64,000 bases of DNA from Brasenia schreberi (taxonomy: Eukaryota; Streptophyta; Magnoliopsida; Nymphaeales; Cabombaceae), in contig JAYKKT010000048.1 in assembly GCA_036023115.1 (NCBI GenBank), positions 9,834,501 through 9,898,500 of the forward strand, written 5' to 3'. How positions within the stretch are numbered: position 1 is the first letter of the stretch; the number at the start of each line of letters is the position of its first letter. This document shows positions 59,362-64,000 of the stretch, piece after piece. The notes under the pieces were generated by a model. The model searched no databases, was not told where the DNA came from, and saw only the letters and a program-made list of their open reading frames with translations. Made by a program: the position numbers and the translations under genes.

Positions 59362-59858
59362 TGATGACTAACTAAAGGCCATAACATGTGCATCCGGCCA
59401 GTCTTGTCAACAGAAGTGAGCAAGCATACAAGGGAAACCGTTCTAGGGTGACCATTCTCGACAACCTTATCTGGTAACGACTGGACTCGCCATCCAGTCT
59501 GTTACCAGAAGAGGTTACCGGATAGAGGTCATCAGTAAGTAACCGTCAGACGGTTACTGGATTTCACGATAACTATCCGGATTCAGACTGCTCAGAAAAG
59601 GGAAACTCAGCAAGCAAGCGAGGAGATCAGGAGCAGTCTCTGCTCTATGGAATGACATGAAAAGTGACATGAAAAATACATAGAGAAATTCACAAAGAAA
59701 CAACTGATCTCCTTGGAGAAGCCACTGTGAGGAAACCTTGTATAGCTCCAACACCATTCCACGCATCCGCTGTTGTGACCAGAGAGACGATCATCCGGTT
59801 CATCGTCAACACAGGAACAAAGTCTTCCGGTGGAGGTCAGCGGCTCCTAGTTTCATCA
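59362..59858 (+). repeat. 5' LTR of the copia element
   Basis: It begins TGATGA and ends TCATCA, a 6-bp inverted terminal pair, one base before the primer-binding site. Length 497 bp. The left edge is inferred from this inverted pair because the 3' LTR is not visible. Confidence 0.6.
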
Positions 59859-59859
59859 T

Positions 59860-59872
59860 TGGTATCAGAGCC
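59860..59872 (+). other. Primer-binding site (initiator tRNA-Met)
   Basis: TGGTATCAGAGCC matches the complement of the 3' end of plant initiator tRNA-Met, the standard primer of copia elements. Confidence 0.92.
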
Positions 59873-60854
59873 TAAAAAACTCTGCAAAAAGAGGAAGAGA
59901 AGGTAAGAAAAAAAAAAGAGGGAACAAAAAAAGAGAAAGGAGAAGGGGATAACGAGACAGAAAAAAAAATAAGAGAGGGAAAATCCGACAGCAAGGCGAC
60001 GGCCGACAGAGTCAATTGGCAACCGCCTAACAGGCCAGAGCTAAGGCAAAGGGACGACCAATAGAGCCCCAAAGGCCGAAATAGGCCAGATCTGAGGCAA
60101 AGGCGATAGCCAACAGAGCCCCAAGACGCCTAACTGAACCAGAAAGGCAGTTGGCAGGCCGGAGAAGGCAGTCGGAGGGCCCCCCCTCTCTCTCTCCCTC
60201 TTCTTTTTTTTTTACGTGTATACTCTCTCTCCTCCCTTTATACTGAATAAAAAAACACGCAGTTTTCAGAAAATCGCAGGCTAGAAAATGCCGGTTTTTT
60301 TAAACCGCCTTGGGCAACGAACTAAAAAGTCCATTTTGCCCCGGTTGGTTTTAGCTATTTACGATTTTTCCATCCAGCAAAATTATAAAACTGTCCAGAT
60401 ATTTTCGAGTAAAAAGATTATTTTGCCCTTACTGAACAAAAAGTTCATTTTACCCTCTGACTGTTTATGAAAATTATGAAATACCAAGTTGTCACTTTAC
60501 CTTTCTACTCTTCCCGGTTTAGATAATTACAATTTTAACCCCGATCAGTTACGAATTTTACAGAAATACCAAAGAGTAATTTTATGAGTTTGTCTTTAGG
60601 TTTTTTACAAAATTACAAAAAGGGGATAAATAGATAAAATTACAAATTTGCCCTTGATATTATTTAAGAGGTACAAAGGCAGAAACTCTTCAAAAAAAAT
60701 TAGAATTTATCCCAAAGAGCTTATGAAATTATCATTAGAATACTTGTTTGATATTATGCATCATACTAACATGATTCCTGCTATGTATGCTCTTGGTTCT
60801 GTGTTTGTTTCCTTTTTAGACCGCTTAATTGTTACTATTGCCAAACACATAAAA

Positions 60855-61655
60855 ATGAGTCCTAGGATATGTGTGTCTGAGTTAGCAAAAACTGAAAAGT
60901 TGAACGGTCTCAACTTCTAAACATGGAAGAGAAGAATCTCTCTAGTTCTAACACTTGAAGGTGTTGAATATGTCTTAAAAGAAATCATGCGTCCGCCACC
61001 CTCAGACGCAAATGAGCAACAATTAGAAATGTATAAAATATTTATAAAAGATGATACTATAGCAAGGATAATCATGTTAACCTACATGGAGGATGACTTG
61101 ATGAGGGTCTTTGAAGAATATGAGACCGCTAAAGAGTTGTTTGACTCAACAATAGTTAAGCATAATACAACTGTAAAATTGCATGTGCAGTTGTTACTAC
61201 AAAAGTATAACTCCTTCAAAATGAAGGAAGGAGACAATATAGTAGAGAATGTAAACTGCATATTGGTAAAGGTTAGAGACTTAGCTATAGCAAAATCAGT
61301 CAACCCTAAACTAATGCAGATATCAACAATACTTAACAGTCTATCCCCGTCATGGAACATGGTCACTACTGCCCTAAGATTAGGGCCTCAGATTAACCTT
61401 TCGGAATTGCCCCTAAAACTAGCAATAGAGCAAGAACACATGCTCAAAAACAAGAAAGAAAAATTGATAGTAGTATAGGATGAGATAACGCCTAGCTCCA
61501 AAACCAACCAGAAGAAAAATAAGAAGTTTGGCAAGAATAACAAGAAAAACGATCAAAATTTTAAGAAATCGCAAGAAACTGCTTCTCGGGTTAAATGTTT
61601 CAACTATGGAAAGATGGGACACTATAAAAGAAACTGCCGAAACAAAAAAGGTAGA
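60855..61655 (+). pseudogene. copia gag, broken
   Basis: The frame from the ATG at 60855 reads KLNGLNF, then a stop, then TWKRRI, the usual start of a copia capsid. It continues through LLQKYNSFKMKEGDN and SLSPSWNMV to another stop at about 61476-61478. After that, in the same frame, comes a basic Lys/Asn-rich segment and the nucleocapsid knuckle CFNYGKMGHYKRNC. The second cysteine of the CX2CX4HX4C motif is a tyrosine, so the knuckle is defective. Confidence 0.88.
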
Positions 61656-61727
61656 AGAAACAACCTACAACACGGACAGTCAGAGAAGCAGGATATAATC
61701 TGCATGATTTCAAAATGCTTATATTTG

Positions 61728-62937
61728 GACCGCCCAATGACAGGTTGGTGGATAGACTCAAGAGCTACACGGCACATCTCGAAGACTAAGGAAGGGGCAA
61801 TGGATCTGAAGGAATACAAACTTGGGGAACATCGAGTTTATATGGGAAATAGTACTTTTTCGGATGTTTTGGGTATTGTGTCCTTCAGGATACATGTACA
61901 AGGCAAACCAATTGTATTGTCCGATTTGTTAATTGTGCCATCTATAAGGCACAATCTGGTCTCGGTCTCTACCTTAGTAAAGAAAGGTTTTGAGGTTAGG
62001 TTTATTCCTAACAAGGTGACTGTGGAAAAGCATGAGAGAATTTTATTCTCTGAGAAATTTGATATAGAATAAGGATTGTTCAAACTTTGTGACAATAAAA
62101 ATAGTACATCTTCTGCTTATATTGAGAGTGCCTTTACTATTGATGTGAATATGTGGCATATACGCCTAGGGCATATAAGTTTAGAAAAGTTGAGAAAATT
62201 ATTCAACTTTGACTTATTGCCTGGATTTGAGGAAAATACTTTCAACAAGTGTGAAGCTTGTATATAAGTAAAAATGACGAGAAAAGTTTTTTTCAAGGAA
62301 ACAACAAGAGCAACAACCATGTTAGAGGTTATTCACACAGATTTATGTAGACCTTTTAGAGTAAAGATACATTGGGAAAAGGGTTATTTTATAACCTTTA
62401 TCGATGATTACTCTATATATATATGGCACATAAATCTGAGGCACTTGATGCTTTTAAAGAATATAGGAAGAAGTGAATAATCAATTAGGGCATTCGATCA
62501 AAGTCTTAAGATCAGACAAAGGAGGTGAATATATCTCGACAGAATTCTTGAAATTTTGCAAAGACTTTGGTATTGCAAAACATAATACAATGCCTGAGAC
62601 ACCTCAGCAAAATGGTGTAGCTGAAAGATACAATAGAACCTTGCTGAATATGACAATGTCAATGTTAATCGATACCTCTCTTCCAAGGGTATTTTGGGGA
62701 GAAGCAGTAAGTACAACAATTTACATACTCAATAGAGTACCATGTAAAGCTGTATTCACTACACCATATGAGATGTGGTTTGGAAGAAAACCCAACCTAG
62801 GTCATCTCAAGAGGTGGGGATCTGTTGCACATGTAAAGATCCTTGATCAGTCTAGAGATAAGATAGACAGTAGGTCCTTAAGATGTATATTTGTTGGATA
62901 TCGAAAAGGTTCAAAAGGATATCAGTTTTATCATTAA
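61728..62937 (+). pseudogene. copia protease and integrase, broken
   Basis: The protease active site reads WWIDSRATRHIS; the expected DSGA is DSRA. Integrase follows with MWHIRLGH and a CEACI zinc-binding end, catalytic-core pieces HTDLCRPF and FIDDYS, then LRSDKGGEY and TPQQNGVAERYNRTLLN. Stops at about 62070 and 62265, and two shifts between about 62400 and 62475, break the frame. The end (GYRKGSKGYQFYH) is the conserved integrase C-terminal region. Confidence 0.9.
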
Positions 62938-62940
62938 GAC

Positions 62941-64000
62941 CATGGACTCATAAAAGCACAGATGTTGAATTCTTAGAAGATACTAAGAATGACATCTTAG
63001 AAAACAATAAGGAATGTGTTGATGATTTGGCAGACTTAGACCAATCATCTTTTGAGCCCATAGAAAATCTTCTTGAAACTACTGATACCTTAAGTGGACA
63101 TAAGAGGCCAAGAGTCACTCCATCCTACTTAAAGGTCTATCACACTTATTTTGCAAAAAAAGTGTGTAATTTGATAGATTTAGATGAGTTGACTGATAAC
63201 TTGATTTATCAGCAAGCAATGAACTCATCAGAAGCAACAGACTGGGAGAAAGTCATGGATGAGGAAATTAAATCCATTGAGAAAAACCAAGTTTGGGAAT
63301 TAGCTAATTTGCCAAAAGGAATGAAAGCTATAGGCTGTAAATGGGTTCTGAAAAAGAAATACAAGGTCGATGGTATAATCGACAAGTTTAAAACGAGGTT
63401 GGTTGCAAAGGGTTTTTCGCAAAAGGAGGAGATAGATTATATTGTGACATATTCCCCAGTTGAGAAATTTGCATCCATACGTATAATCCTAGCAATATCT
63501 GCATACTATGATTTGGATTTACATCAGTTAGATGTAAAGATAACTTTTCTAAATGTGGATTTAAAAGAAATCATATACATACAGCAACCCAAAGGATTTG
63601 TGGTTGAAGGTCGAGAAGATAAAGTATATAGGTTGAAAAAATCCCCATATGGCATGAAACAATCACCTCGCCAATGGTATTTGACTTTTTAAAATGACAT
63701 TATAGAACTTGGGTTTGTGGCTAATAAACTTGATCACTGTGTATATGTTTGGAACAGTTGGAGCCACTTTGTCTTCCTATCATTATATGTAGATGACATA
63801 TTGTTAATTGGAAATGACAACGAGATAATTGTCAAAACTAAGTCATGGTTGAATTCCAAGTTTGAAATGAAGGATATGGGAGAAACATCCTATATCCTGG
63901 GAATAAAGATCTTTCGAGATAGAGAATCTAGACTCTTATGCCTGAGTCAGGAGAGATATATTGACTATATCCTCAAGAAGTTTAAAATGGGTGAAAGCAA
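62941..64000 (+). pseudogene. copia reverse transcriptase, partial and broken
   Basis: It is shifted relative to integrase. It reads WEKVMDEEIKSIEKNQVWEL, CKWVLKKKYK, RLVAKGFSQ, QLDVKITFLN and YGMKQSPRQWY, then a stop at about 63690. It continues in the same frame with LYVDDILLIGND (the YVDD catalytic motif) and KFEMKDMG. RNase H and the 3' LTR are beyond the window. Confidence 0.9.

Larger units (their letters stand above)
59362..64000 (+). mobile_element. Degenerate Ty1/copia LTR retrotransposon, cut by the window end
   Basis: In order: 5' LTR, tRNA-Met-type primer-binding site, purine-rich leader (about 59870-60850), gag, protease, integrase, and reverse transcriptase up to the window edge. 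Integrase before RT marks the copia order. In-frame stops and at least three frameshifts are seen, so it is not autonomous. The 3' LTR lies outside the window. Confidence 0.93.

Overview
The window is nuclear DNA of a flowering plant. The supported genes are plant families (EIN3/EIL, SKIP24-type F-box, GDA1/CD39 apyrase, a PLDRP1-like disordered protein), with GT-AG introns and no operon structure. Gene-free DNA is AT-rich and full of (TA)n tracts and transposons. The sequence alone does not fix the species.

Layout. 1-7.2 kb: unassigned DNA, a short RTE-type LINE, and a decayed LTR-element composite (a copia-like leader next to Ty3/gypsy chromovirus pol). 7.2-9.6 kb: a four-exon SKIP24-like F-box gene on +. 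10.3-10.9 kb: a broken short-chain dehydrogenase on -. 14.0-15.9 kb: an intronless-CDS EIN3/EIL transcription factor on -, with its leader and promoter up to about 17.4 kb. 17.5-20 kb: microsatellite-driven duplications. 20.7-35.3 kb: a dense LINE island. 36.6-50.0 kb: one intact nine-exon apyrase on -, predicted 470 aa, whose introns 4 and 6 hold three large LINE copies and a probable solo LTR. 50-56.7 kb: AT-rich DNA with CACTA and MULE/FAR1 relics. 57.3-57.9 kb: a 221-aa PLDRP1-like gene on +. 59.4 kb to the end: a degenerate Ty1/copia element that runs off the window.

RTE-type LINEs are the dominant theme. They carry an APE-like endonuclease and a reverse transcriptase and end in GGGAAAAGGCTTAG plus (TTG)n. 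They cover roughly 20 kb in every stage: two full-length ~3.35 kb copies with 17-18 bp target-site duplications (TSDs), 5'-truncated copies, nested copies, internally deleted copies, two short derivatives carrying both LINE ends, and a 31-bp insertion that is only the 3' tail but has a perfect 17-bp TSD. Two copies lie tail-to-tail inside apyrase intron 4, so the pre-mRNA should contain a roughly 1.4-kb inverted repeat. I consider the short double-ended derivatives, the 31-bp insertion and the intronic inverted repeat the most novel signals. No CRISPR, rRNA or tRNA gene was recognised.

The host genes are not a pathway cluster. EIL acts in ethylene signalling, SKIP24 in SCF ubiquitin ligases, and apyrase in NTP/NDP hydrolysis in the secretory pathway or outside the cell.
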